Source of the DNA: an uncultured Eubacteriales bacterium
Lineage (GTDB): Bacteria > Bacillota_A > Clostridia > Oscillospirales > Oscillospiraceae
Length of the DNA stretch: 5,622 bases
Direction: 5' to 3'
Assembly: GCA_949451265.1 (NCBI GenBank)
Contig: CASTQR010000112.1
Span: 1 to 5,622 of the forward strand
Positions 1-5,337 of the stretch are shown piece by piece. The notes under the pieces were generated by a model. That model saw only the letters and a program-made list of their open reading frames with translations, did not search any database and was not told where the DNA came from. Each line of letters starts with the position of its first letter. Positions within the stretch are counted from its first letter, which is position 1. The position numbers and the translations under genes are program-made.

Positions 1-860
1 TTATACCGCCCCGGCAGCGGCCAGTACCAGTTGCCGCTGGTCATGTTCACGTTGTTGTTGTTCTGCTGCTGCTGGCGCTCCAGCTCGGCCAGCTGCTGGG
101 CGTACTTCCGCTCCGCCTCCTTGAGCTGCTTGTTGATGAGGGCTTCGCTCTCGGCCAGCTTCTTGGCCTCCTCCGCCGCCTCGCTCTCCGACGCGGCGAT
201 CTGCTTCAGCAGCTTATCCTGCTCCGCCCGCTTGGCCTCCAGCTCCTGCTTCTGCTCCTCCAGCTCCGCCTGGGCGGCGGCCTGATCGTCCCGGCTGGCC
301 TGTACCTCGTCCCGGGCCGCGGCGATCTCCCGCTGGGTGTTCTCCAGCCGGTCGATGATCCGGTTGGAGTACTCCATGATATCGGTGATCAGCGTGGCGT
401 ACTCCAGCAGCTCGGAGAAGGAGGACGCCTGGAACAGGATGGACAGGTAGGACACGCTGCCCGTCTCCTCCAGCCAGCGCGTTTGGCGGTAGAACTCCTC
501 CAGCTGCTCCTGCTCCTGTACCTCCAGATCGGCGATGTCCGCCTCCTTGGCGGCGATGTCCCCGTCGTACTGGTCCAGCAGCTGCTGGCTGGCGTTGATC
601 TGGCTCTCGGTCAGCACCACCTGGCCCTGGATCAGCTCCATCTGCTCCTTGGCCTTGGACAGGTCGTTGCGGATGGCGGCAAGCCGCGCCTCCGCGTCCT
701 TCTTCTGATCCTTGATGTCGGCCAGCTCGTCCTTGATATTCTGGATGTCGCCCTTGGTCACCGTGGCGTGGCCCAGCAGGCTCAGCGCCGGCACCAGCAC
801 CGTCAGCAGCAGCGCCGCCGCCAGCACAATGACTATGATCCGCTGTGTTCTTTTATTCAT
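1..860 (-). CDS. Coiled-coil M23-family murein hydrolase (PcsB/CwlO/EnvC-like), 3' end missing
   Basis: The ATG at 860 opens a frame of 286 complete codons that runs off the left edge. Residues 8-29 form a hydrophobic signal/anchor segment after a basic start (MNKRTQR), so the protein is exported. Residues about 35-130 and 165-265 are Glu/Gln/Lys/Ala-rich coiled coil, broken by a conserved-looking hydrophobic segment (SYLSILFQASSFSELLEY, about 137-154) typical of PcsB/EnvC-type coiled coils. A Gln4-Asn4 linker leads to WYWPLPGRY, which matches the usual entry into an M23 (LytM) endopeptidase domain. The zinc ligands lie outside the window, so catalytic competence cannot be judged. AGGAGG at 867-872 sits 7 nt from the ATG. 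The gene is 65 nt downstream of ftsX on the same strand, with no promoter or terminator seen between them. In related systems FtsEX drives such hydrolases to cleave peptidoglycan cross-links during division or elongation; that role here is inferred from family and position. Confidence 0.88.
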   Translation of the reverse strand, partial: MNKRTQRIIVIVLAAALLLTVLVPALSLLGHATVTKGDIQNIKDELADIKDQKKDAEARLAAIRNDLSKAKEQMELIQGQVVLTESQINASQQLLDQYDGDIAAKEADIADLEVQEQEQLEEFYRQTRWLEETGSVSYLSILFQASSFSELLEYATLITDIMEYSNRIIDRLENTQREIAAARDEVQASRDDQAAAQAELEEQKQELEAKRAEQDKLLKQIAASESEAAEEAKKLAESEALINKQLKEAERKYAQQLAELERQQQQNNNNVNMTSGNWYWPLPGRY

Positions 861-925
861 ATCGCGCCTCCTGGCCAGCTCTTAAACTTCCATCTTCCCC
901 CACCCTCGTCGGGGAACGATACGAT

Positions 926-1819
926 TTACACCTGTAGGAACCGCCGGATGGCGAAGCCGGAGCCCACCGCGCCAATGGCGGCGCCCGCCCCCAGGAACAC
1001 CCACAGCACCCAGTTCCAGATCTCCTTGAACTCCAGCAGCTCGAACAGGGTCAGCGCCCCGCTGCCGATGATGGCGCGGCACACCGCGCCGTACACCGCC
1101 CACTGGAGGAAGAAGGCCACCAGCGCGCCCATGAGCCCCAAAATCAGCCCCTCTACGACGAAGGGCCCCCGGACAAAGCCGTCGGTGGCGCCGCACATCT
1201 TCATGATGGCGATCTCCTCCCGGCGGGTAAAGGTGGCCAGCCGGATGGTGTTGGCGATGATGAACAGGGACACCGCCGCCAGAATCGCCACCAGCACCCA
1301 GGCCAGCGCCGTCACGGCGTTGCGCACCGCCACGAAGCCCTCCGCCAGCTCGCCCTCCGCCCGGTGGCCCGCCACGCCGGGCAGGGCATCCACCGCGTCC
1401 ACCGTCTCGGTGAACCGCTCCAGGTCGATCACGTGGATGGACAGGCGGTCCCGGAACACCTCGTCGGGGATATTGGCGTACAGCCCGTCCCCCTCCCGGC
1501 CCTCCAGGTAGGCGGCCTTGGCCTCCTCCTTGGTGATAAACTTCACCGACTCCGTGTCCACATTGTCCACGGCCTTCACCCGGACGATCAGATCCTGGAT
1601 CTGGGCGTCGGTGTACGCCTCGTCGATATAGGCCAGGAACTCGTTTTTGTCCTCCAGCTGTTTCAGGTTGGCGTCCACGTTCATGGCCAGCAGGGAGAAG
1701 GAACCCATGATCAGCAGGCAGGCCACGATCATGCACACCGCCGCGAAGGACATCAGCCCGTGGGAGAACACGCTCAGGAATCCTTCCTTGAAAAAGTACC
1801 CTATGTTAATTCGTTTCAT
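926..1819 (-). CDS. ftsX: Cell division ABC transporter membrane subunit FtsX
   Basis: The protein has 297 residues, the normal size for Firmicute FtsX. It has a short cytoplasmic N-terminus (MKRINIGYFFKEG), TM1 at about 22-46, an extracellular domain at about 47-170, TM2 at about 171-190, TM3 at about 218-243 and TM4 at about 268-292. The cytoplasmic stretch after TM2, ANTIRLATFTRREEIAIMKM followed by CGAT (189-212), is the characteristic FtsX motif. FtsX anchors FtsE and passes ATP-driven conformational change through its outer loop to a peptidoglycan hydrolase; the adjacent M23 gene is the obvious partner. The start was chosen because its ATG overlaps the ftsE TGA (ATGA, 1819-1816), implying translational coupling, and because the N-terminus matches the family. 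The best Shine-Dalgarno, GGGAGG, is 12 nt upstream inside ftsE, rather far, which also fits coupling. The frame stays open upstream across ftsE, but that part is a shadow. Confidence 0.95.
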   Translation of the reverse strand: MKRINIGYFFKEGFLSVFSHGLMSFAAVCMIVACLLIMGSFSLLAMNVDANLKQLEDKNEFLAYIDEAYTDAQIQDLIVRVKAVDNVDTESVKFITKEEAKAAYLEGREGDGLYANIPDEVFRDRLSIHVIDLERFTETVDAVDALPGVAGHRAEGELAEGFVAVRNAVTALAWVLVAILAAVSLFIIANTIRLATFTRREEIAIMKMCGATDGFVRGPFVVEGLILGLMGALVAFFLQWAVYGAVCRAIIGSGALTLFELLEFKEIWNWVLWVFLGAGAAIGAVGSGFAIRRFLQV

Positions 1820-2496
1820 ACCCTGTAGTAGCCTCCCTGACCGTCCCGCACCAGCTCCCCGTCCTTGATCGCCACCACCCGCTTGGAGAAGCGGTTCACC
1901 AGATCCTTCTCGTGGGTCACCACCAGCACGGTGGTACCCATGGAGTTGATCCGCTCCAGCAGCGTCATGATCTCCAGGGAGCGCTTGGGATCCAGGTTTC
2001 CGGTGGGCTCGTCGGCGATGATCATCCGGGGGTTGTTCACCAGCGCCCGGGCGATGGCCACCCGCTGCTGCTCCCCGCCGCTCATCTCGTTGGGGTAGGC
2101 CTCCGCCTTGCCGTCCAGCCCCACCAGATCCAGCACGTAGGGGATGCGCTTGCGCATTTCCCGGCCGCTGGCCCCGATGGTGCGCATGGCAAATTCCAGG
2201 TTCCCCTGCACCGTTTTTTTCTCGATGAGGCGGAAGTCCTGGAAGATCACCCCCAGGGTGCGGCGCATATAGGGCACCTGCCACCGGCGGATGTTGTTCA
2301 GATTGTACCCGTTGACGATCACCCGGCCCTTGGAGGCGGAGGACTCAGCGGTGAGCAGCTTGACGATGGTGGACTTGCCCGACCCGGAGGGGCCCACCAG
2401 AAAGACAAACTCCCCGTCCTCAATGCGCAGATCAATCCCCTTCAGCGCCTTGGTGCCGTTGTCGTATTCTTTATATACATCGATCAATCGTATCAC
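1816..2496 (-). CDS. ftsE: Cell division ATP-binding protein FtsE
   Basis: The 226-residue ABC ATPase is complete and of family-typical length. Walker A is GPSGSGKST (35-43), and the Q-loop lies in IFQDFRLI (84-91), a segment diagnostic of FtsE rather than other MacB/LolD-type ATPases. The ABC signature is MSGGEQQRVAIARAL (138-152), Walker B with the catalytic Glu is MIIADEPTGNLD (158-169), and the switch His is His195 in VVTHE. All nucleotide-binding elements look intact. FtsE sits at the inner face of the membrane with FtsX and powers activation of an external cell-wall hydrolase. The start is GTG at 2496: it has GGGGGAG seven nt upstream and gives the expected MIRLIDVYKEY N-terminus, while the nearby ATG (2480) is out of frame. 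It is the first gene of an ftsE-ftsX-M23 operon with a consensus promoter about 42 nt upstream. Confidence 0.97.
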   Translation of the reverse strand: MIRLIDVYKEYDNGTKALKGIDLRIEDGEFVFLVGPSGSGKSTIVKLLTAESSASKGRVIVNGYNLNNIRRWQVPYMRRTLGVIFQDFRLIEKKTVQGNLEFAMRTIGASGREMRKRIPYVLDLVGLDGKAEAYPNEMSGGEQQRVAIARALVNNPRMIIADEPTGNLDPKRSLEIMTLLERINSMGTTVLVVTHEKDLVNRFSKRVVAIKDGELVRDGQGGYYRV

Positions 2497-2503
2497 GGAC
2501 GGT

Positions 2504-2510
2504 CTCCCCC
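2504..2510 (-). promoter_or_regulatory. Ribosome binding site that fixes the GTG start of ftsE
   Basis: The minus strand reads GGGGGAG here, with a 7-nt spacer (ACCGTCC) to the GTG at 2496. No in-frame ATG near this point gives a sensible FtsE N-terminus, so this site decides in favour of GTG. Confidence 0.8.
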
Positions 2511-2537
2511 ACTGTAACTGCTTTGTAATCTTTTGCT

Positions 2538-2566
2538 ATTATACCGGCTATCTGGAACAATGTCAA
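2538..2566 (-). promoter_or_regulatory. Perfect-consensus sigma-A promoter of the ftsEX-M23 operon
   Basis: On the minus strand TTGACA (2566-2561) is followed by a 17-nt spacer and TATAAT (2543-2538). Both hexamers match the housekeeping consensus exactly and the spacing is optimal. There is no TGn extended -10. The start site is predicted near 2531, giving a 5' UTR of about 35 nt before the ftsE GTG. A GC-rich run (GGGCCCGGCCCGG) lies directly upstream of the -35, so there is no A/T-rich UP element close to it. The sequence implies strong constitutive expression unless a repressor acts. Confidence 0.9.
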
Positions 2567-2632
2567 CCGGGCCGGGCCCTTTCCCAGCATTCGCCAGCAA
2601 AATTTACAATCTGTCCAAACCGTCAAGCCGCG

Positions 2633-2661
2633 AAAGAAAGCCGCCCGGTTCGGGCGGCTTT
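2633..2661 (-). terminator. Intrinsic terminator after the PucR-like regulator gene
   Basis: A perfect 11-bp stem, AAAGCCGCCCG paired with CGGGCGGCTTT (2637-2647 with 2651-2661), has a 3-nt loop and begins 10 nt past the TGA. On the minus strand the stem ends in TTT and continues CTTTC, a short imperfect U-tract. It separates the regulator gene from the ftsE promoter at 2538-2566. Confidence 0.82.
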
Positions 2662-2670
2662 CCGGCTTAT

Positions 2671-3762
2671 TCAGGACTCGATACCCCGGCTCACCAGGTA
2701 CTTCTTCACCATCAGTGCCACCTTGAAGGTGATGGCGTCGTCGAACTCCCGCAGATCCAGGCCGGTGAGCTTCTTGATCTTCTCCAGCCGGTACACCAGG
2801 GTGTTCCGGTGGACGAACAGCTTCCGGGCGGTCTCGGACACGTTCAGGTTGTTCTCGAAGAACTTGTTGATGGTGAACAGGGTCTCCTGATCCAGCGCGT
2901 CAATGGGGTTCTTCTTAAAGACCTCCCGCAGGAACATCTCGCACAGGGTGGTGGGGAGCTGGTAGATCAGCCGCCCGATGCCCAGGTTCTCATAGCTGAT
3001 GATGGAGCGCTCGGTGTCGAACACCTTGCCCACATCGATGGCCACCTGGGCCTCCTTGTAGGTGCGGGCCAGGTCCCGGATGTGGCCCACGATGGTGCCC
3101 ACGCCCACCACGGTCTTGATGCCCAGCTCCCGGGTGAGGGAGTCCTGGACGTTCTGGGCGATCTTCTGCACCTCCCGTATGTCGGCGTTCTCCCCCAGCT
3201 GCTTCACCAGGGCCACGTCCGTCTCGCTGATGGACAGCACGAAATCCGCCTGCTTGTCGGGGTACAGGGCGGACACTACGTCCACCGCCGACACGTCGGG
3301 GGCGCCAAGCTGCCGGATGAGGATCACCGCCCGGGGGGCCTCCGACAGGAAGTGGAGCTCCTTGGCCCGGACGTAGATGTCCCCCAGCAGGATGTTGTCG
3401 CACAGGATGTTCTTCACAAAGGTGGCCTTGTCGTTTTTCTCCTCGTAGTAGGTCTTGGCCCCGTTCAGGGCGATGACCGCCATGCAGCACACCAGGGAGG
3501 CCCGCTCGTCCTCCCCCCGGGCGAAGGCGGCGTAGTCCGTCTGCCCGTTCCAGCCGGGGAGGGATTTGAAGGTGAAGCCGCCGCTCACCACCAGGGAATC
3601 CTGTTCTGCCGCCAGCAGGGCGGCGGCATTGCCCCACTTTTCCCCGATGCAGCTCAGCTCATTGCAGGCGACCACCGTCCCCTGCTCGTCAATCACGCCT
3701 ACGGCGCGGTCACAGCAATCCTTCATCTGGAGGACGACGCTTTGGAAGATCCGGCTGAACAT
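2671..3762 (-). CDS. PucR/CdaR-like helix-turn-helix transcriptional regulator
   Basis: The protein has 363 residues from the ATG at 3762. Residues 1-110 form a probable sensory domain (CDRAVGVIDEQGTVVACNE, 17-35, looks PAS/GAF-like), rich in cysteines at 16, 17, 33, 38, 92 and 93. Residues about 140-265 resemble the degenerate GGDEF-like domain of CdaR-type regulators (RAVILIRQL, then VVGVGTIVGHIRDLARTYKEA). Residues about 294-352 are the PucR C-terminal HTH: NLNVSETARKLFVHRNTLVY then RLEKIKKLTGLDL. Family members bind DNA, often to control catabolism of a sensed small molecule; no ligand can be assigned here. The gene has its own promoter and terminator and lies directly upstream of ftsE on the same strand, so regulation of ftsEX or of itself is plausible but not shown. 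A TTG at 3885 would add 41 residues, but it lies at the predicted transcription start, so the ATG with AAAGGGGA upstream is preferred. Confidence 0.85.
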   Translation of the reverse strand: MFSRIFQSVVLQMKDCCDRAVGVIDEQGTVVACNELSCIGEKWGNAAALLAAEQDSLVVSGGFTFKSLPGWNGQTDYAAFARGEDERASLVCCMAVIALNGAKTYYEEKNDKATFVKNILCDNILLGDIYVRAKELHFLSEAPRAVILIRQLGAPDVSAVDVVSALYPDKQADFVLSISETDVALVKQLGENADIREVQKIAQNVQDSLTRELGIKTVVGVGTIVGHIRDLARTYKEAQVAIDVGKVFDTERSIISYENLGIGRLIYQLPTTLCEMFLREVFKKNPIDALDQETLFTINKFFENNLNVSETARKLFVHRNTLVYRLEKIKKLTGLDLREFDDAITFKVALMVKKYLVSRGIES

Positions 3763-3770
3763 GGCTCGTT

Positions 3771-3778
3771 TCCCCTTT
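3771..3778 (-). promoter_or_regulatory. Ribosome binding site of the PucR-like gene
   Basis: The minus strand reads AAAGGGGA, 8 nt before the ATG at 3762. This supports the ATG over the in-frame TTG at 3885, which has no room for a ribosome binding site. Confidence 0.65.
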
Positions 3779-3780
3779 CT

Positions 3781-3792
3781 CCGCGGCCGCGG
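3781..3792 (-). repeat. 12-nt perfect palindrome next to the regulator's ribosome binding site
   Basis: CCGCGGCCGCGG is its own reverse complement. It lies between the long leader hairpin (3793-3853) and the ribosome binding site (3771-3778). In RNA it could fold into a small 4-bp hairpin. Its GCGGCC could instead pair with GGCCGC in the 5' arm of the leader hairpin (3844-3849). A role is speculative. Confidence 0.5.
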
Positions 3793-3853
3793 ACAGGGCG
3801 GCGTCGCACAGTCTCCGTCTCCCCCGGACGGGAATTGTGCGATGCGGCCCTGT
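3793..3853 (-). repeat. Long imperfect inverted repeat (leader hairpin) in the 5' UTR of the PucR-like gene
   Basis: Two 18-nt arms (3793-3810, ACAGGGCGGCGTCGCACA, and 3836-3853, TGTGCGATGCGGCCCTGT) are complementary at 16 of 18 positions. Inside them a second stem, CCGTC (3815-3819) with GACGG (3827-3831), closes a 7-nt loop. As transcribed from the minus strand the mismatches are C-C and A-C. No U-tract follows, so it is not an ordinary terminator. It starts about 34 nt into the predicted leader and ends 30 nt before the ATG. Possible roles are a structured leader controlling translation or stability, or a DNA operator; nothing decides between them. Confidence 0.7.
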
Positions 3854-3893
3854 ATCTGCCGCAATCTCTGAATGTCACATCCCAACGCAGTCC

Positions 3894-3922
3894 ATTATAT
3901 CGGGTTTCATTGCCGATTTCAA
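3894..3922 (-). promoter_or_regulatory. Sigma-A promoter of the PucR-like regulator gene
   Basis: On the minus strand TTGAAA (3922-3917), a 17-nt spacer and TATAAT (3899-3894) form a near-consensus promoter. An A/T-rich tract with T6 and A5 runs (3923-3945) lies directly upstream of the -35 and could act as an UP element. Transcription should start near 3887, giving a leader of about 125 nt before the ATG at 3762. Confidence 0.82.
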
Positions 3923-3954
3923 TAGTTTTTCAAAAAATATTTGTGAAATCTGCC
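3911..3954 (-). repeat. Dyad overlapping the -35 of the regulator promoter
   Basis: TGCCGATTTCA (3911-3921) and TGAAATCTGCC (3944-3954) form an inverted repeat matching at 9 of 11 positions, with 22 nt between the arms. One arm covers most of the -35 box. A small TTTTTCAAAAA dyad (3926-3936) lies almost at the same centre. The arrangement suits a dimeric regulator, possibly autoregulation by the PucR-like protein, but A/T-rich DNA produces such dyads by chance. This stretch also follows the rsuA stop; no GC-rich terminator for rsuA is visible in it. Confidence 0.4.
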
Positions 3955-3966
3955 AAAAATTTCGTC

Positions 3967-4668
3967 TCATTGACGGAAAAGCGCCTGGATCTCCCCCTCC
4001 GTTAGTGCTCTCCAACCACCTTTTGGCAAATCCGGATCCAAAATGAGCGGCCCGAACCGCTCCCGCCGCAGATAGCGCACCGGTTTGCCCCGGCTGGCCA
4101 GCATCCGCTTGACCTGATGGTACTTCCCCTCGTGGAGAGTGATCCGGGCGGTACGGTCCGTCAGCAGCTCCAATTCCCCGGGCTGGCAGGGGGTTCCGTC
4201 CCCCAGGACGATCCCCGCCCGCACCGCCTCCACATCGGTTTCGTCCAGCGCCCCGTCCACCTCCACATAGTAGACCTTGTCCACGTGGCGTTTCGGGGCC
4301 AGCAGGCGGTGGGACAGCGGCCCGTCGTCGGTGATCAGCAGCAGGCCCTCCGTGTCCTTGTCCAGCCGCCCCGCCGGGAACAGGCCCCGGCCCTGCCACT
4401 CCGGGCCCAGCAGGTCAATCACTGTGCGCTCCCCCGGCTCAGCCGTGGAGGACACCACCCCGGCGGGCTTGTGCAGCATCAGGTATACCGGCCCGTTTCC
4501 GCCGACGGGGGCCCCGTCCACCGTAATGGCAGCGTCCTCCGGCGTCTTCTGTTCCGGGGCGCGGCACACCGCCCCGTCCACCGCCACCCGGCCCGCCCGG
4601 ATCAGGTCCCGGGCCTCCTTCCGGCTCCATTTTCCCGTGTTCGCCAGCCGTTTGTCCAGCCTGTCCAT
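3967..4668 (-). CDS. rsuA: 16S rRNA pseudouridine(516) synthase, RsuA family
   Basis: The protein has 233 residues and is complete. The N-terminal S4 RNA-binding domain is at about 1-50 (MDRLDKRLANTGKWSRKEAR then AGRVAVDG). It is followed by LMLHKPAGVVSS (63-74) and the catalytic motif GRLDKDTEGLLL (100-111), with the catalytic Asp at 103. The C-terminal motif HEGKYHQVKRM (179-189) points to RsuA rather than RluB/RluE, which usually have a GRNRQVRRM-type sequence. The enzyme isomerises a uridine in the decoding region of 16S rRNA in the cytoplasm. The ATG at 4668 has GGGAGG (4677-4682) 8 nt upstream. The gene is divergent from the DUF4830 gene across 84 bp. No clear promoter was found there; the best -10, TATGAT at 4691-4696 on the minus strand, has no good -35. 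Exact target uridine is assigned by family. Confidence 0.9.
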   Translation of the reverse strand: MDRLDKRLANTGKWSRKEARDLIRAGRVAVDGAVCRAPEQKTPEDAAITVDGAPVGGNGPVYLMLHKPAGVVSSTAEPGERTVIDLLGPEWQGRGLFPAGRLDKDTEGLLLITDDGPLSHRLLAPKRHVDKVYYVEVDGALDETDVEAVRAGIVLGDGTPCQPGELELLTDRTARITLHEGKYHQVKRMLASRGKPVRYLRRERFGPLILDPDLPKGGWRALTEGEIQALFRQ

Positions 4669-4691
4669 ACTGTCTGCCTCCCGTTACCCTA

Positions 4692-4718
4692 TCATATTGG
4701 GGAAAATCCCCTCATATT
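4692..4718. repeat. Palindrome flanked by a direct repeat between divergent rsuA and DUF4830 genes
   Basis: GGGGAAAATCCCC (4699-4711) has 5-bp arms, GGGGA and TCCCC, around three A residues. The heptamer TCATATT occurs on each side (4692-4698 and 4712-4718), 20 bp apart, about two helical turns. The element sits 31 nt from the rsuA start and 35 nt from the DUF4830 start, where an operator for divergent promoters would be expected. No convincing -35/-10 pair was found on either strand (possible -10s are TATTAT 4715-4720 plus and TATGAT 4691-4696 minus). Confidence 0.45.
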
Positions 4719-4752
4719 ATTTCCTGAGAACCCATGGGAAGGATTTGATAGC

Positions 4753-5283
4753 ATGATCATCGTCACCGCACGGGTACCAAAGAGACGGCTGCTGGCCGGG
4801 GGGATCACGGCCCTTTGCTGCTGCGCGGTGGTGGCCGCCGCCCTGCTCGCCACCCTGGGGGGGCGGGCCGTCACCGCGTCGGCGGAGGTGAAAAACATCC
4901 GCACCAACGACGACCGGCTGGCCTACCTGGGCGGACTGGGCTGGCAGGTGTCCCCCCAGCCCATCGCCACCGAGGAGCTGCTCATACCGGAGGAATTTGA
5001 CGACAGCTATGCCGGCTACCTCAAGCTCCAGGAGGATCAGGGCTTCGACCTGGGCCGCTACCGGGGCAAGCGGGTGAAGCGGTATACCTACCAGCTCACC
5101 AATTACCCCACCCAGGACGAGCCGGTGCAAATCGCCCTGCTGATCTACAAGAACAAGGTGGTGGGGGGGCAGATCCAGTCCTCCTCCGGCAGCTTTCTCC
5201 ACGGGCTGGCCCTGCCGGACAGCGGAACCAACGGACTCCAGCCCTCCCCGTCCCCCGCCCCTGCCTTTGGAGAACTGGTTTAG
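4753..5283 (+). CDS. Membrane-anchored DUF4830-family protein of unknown function
   Basis: The protein has 176 residues. A basic N-terminus (ARVPKRR) precedes one hydrophobic helix at about 13-36 containing three consecutive cysteines (22-24). This is followed by an exported domain at about 50-152 with the pattern I recognise as DUF4830: DDRLAYLGGLGWQVSPQP, then IPEEFDDSYAGYLKLQEDQG, KRVKRYTYQLTNYP and LLIYKNKVVGGQI. Residues 160-171 are a Ser/Pro-rich tail. No catalytic motif is visible and no biochemical role is known to me. The helix lacks a clear lipobox, so I read it as a membrane anchor or uncleaved signal. The ATG at 4753 has GGGAAGGA ending 9 nt upstream; the upstream continuation of the frame is antisense to rsuA and is a shadow. 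It is the only plus-strand gene, diverges from rsuA, converges on nagA and has its own terminator, so it is probably transcribed alone. Confidence 0.82.
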   Translation: MIIVTARVPKRRLLAGGITALCCCAVVAAALLATLGGRAVTASAEVKNIRTNDDRLAYLGGLGWQVSPQPIATEELLIPEEFDDSYAGYLKLQEDQGFDLGRYRGKRVKRYTYQLTNYPTQDEPVQIALLIYKNKVVGGQIQSSSGSFLHGLALPDSGTNGLQPSPSPAPAFGELV

Positions 5284-5296
5284 CAGATATAGCCCA

Positions 5297-5331
5297 CAGG
5301 GGAGACGCGGCCGCGTCTCCCCTGCTTTTTT
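5297..5331 (+). terminator. Strong intrinsic terminator after the DUF4830 gene
   Basis: A perfect 28-nt palindrome at 5297-5324 (arms CAGGGGAGACGC and GCGTCTCCCCTG around GGCC) is followed by C and six T residues (5326-5331). It starts 13 nt after the TAG. On the minus strand no T-run follows the hairpin, so it looks one-directional, although the structure lies just beyond the nagA stop and may also protect or end that transcript. Confidence 0.93.
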
Positions 5332-5337
5332 GCTGGA

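Noticed and set aside
31..285. Cys/Ser-rich small plus-strand frame at the left edge
   Set aside because: It is the complement of the coiled-coil gene: repeated Glu/Gln/Lys codons read in reverse give Ser/Cys/Leu runs. There is no independent support for it.
483..1511. A 342-codon plus-strand open frame opposite the M23 and ftsX genes
   Set aside because: It is a shadow frame: Leu/Gln-rich then Ser/Thr/Pro-rich with no domain, opposite two well-supported genes.
926..2284. A 452-codon minus-strand frame that would extend FtsX upstream across ftsE
   Set aside because: The upstream part is a Gly/Arg/Pro-rich shadow of ftsE. The true FtsX start is the ATG at 1819 in the ATGA overlap.
2595..2626. 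A second promoter for ftsE (TTGACG ... TAAATT on the minus strand)
   Set aside because: The spacer is only about 14 nt and the hexamers are poor, while a perfect promoter lies just downstream.
3763..3885. An N-terminal extension of 41 residues of the regulator from TTG at 3885
   Set aside because: The TTG lies at the predicted transcription start and so has no ribosome binding site. The extension contains the leader hairpin, and the ATG at 3762 has an AAAGGGGA ribosome binding site.
2533..4005. A 490-codon plus-strand open frame antisense to the regulator gene
   Set aside because: It is the complement of a GC-rich coding region. The translation is low-complexity (Leu/Gly/His/Gln-rich), has no recognisable domain and no good ribosome binding site, and the minus-strand protein has clear PucR motifs throughout.
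4117..4752. An upstream in-frame extension of the DUF4830 gene into the rsuA region
   Set aside because: This part is antisense to rsuA and has Pro/Arg/His-rich shadow composition. The ATG at 4753 has a good ribosome binding site and is followed at once by a typical membrane-anchor N-terminus.
3783..5314. Two GCGGCCGC octamers (3783-3790 and 5307-5314) as a possible shared element
   Set aside because: Each is simply the centre of a separate GC-rich palindrome; the flanks share no further similarity.
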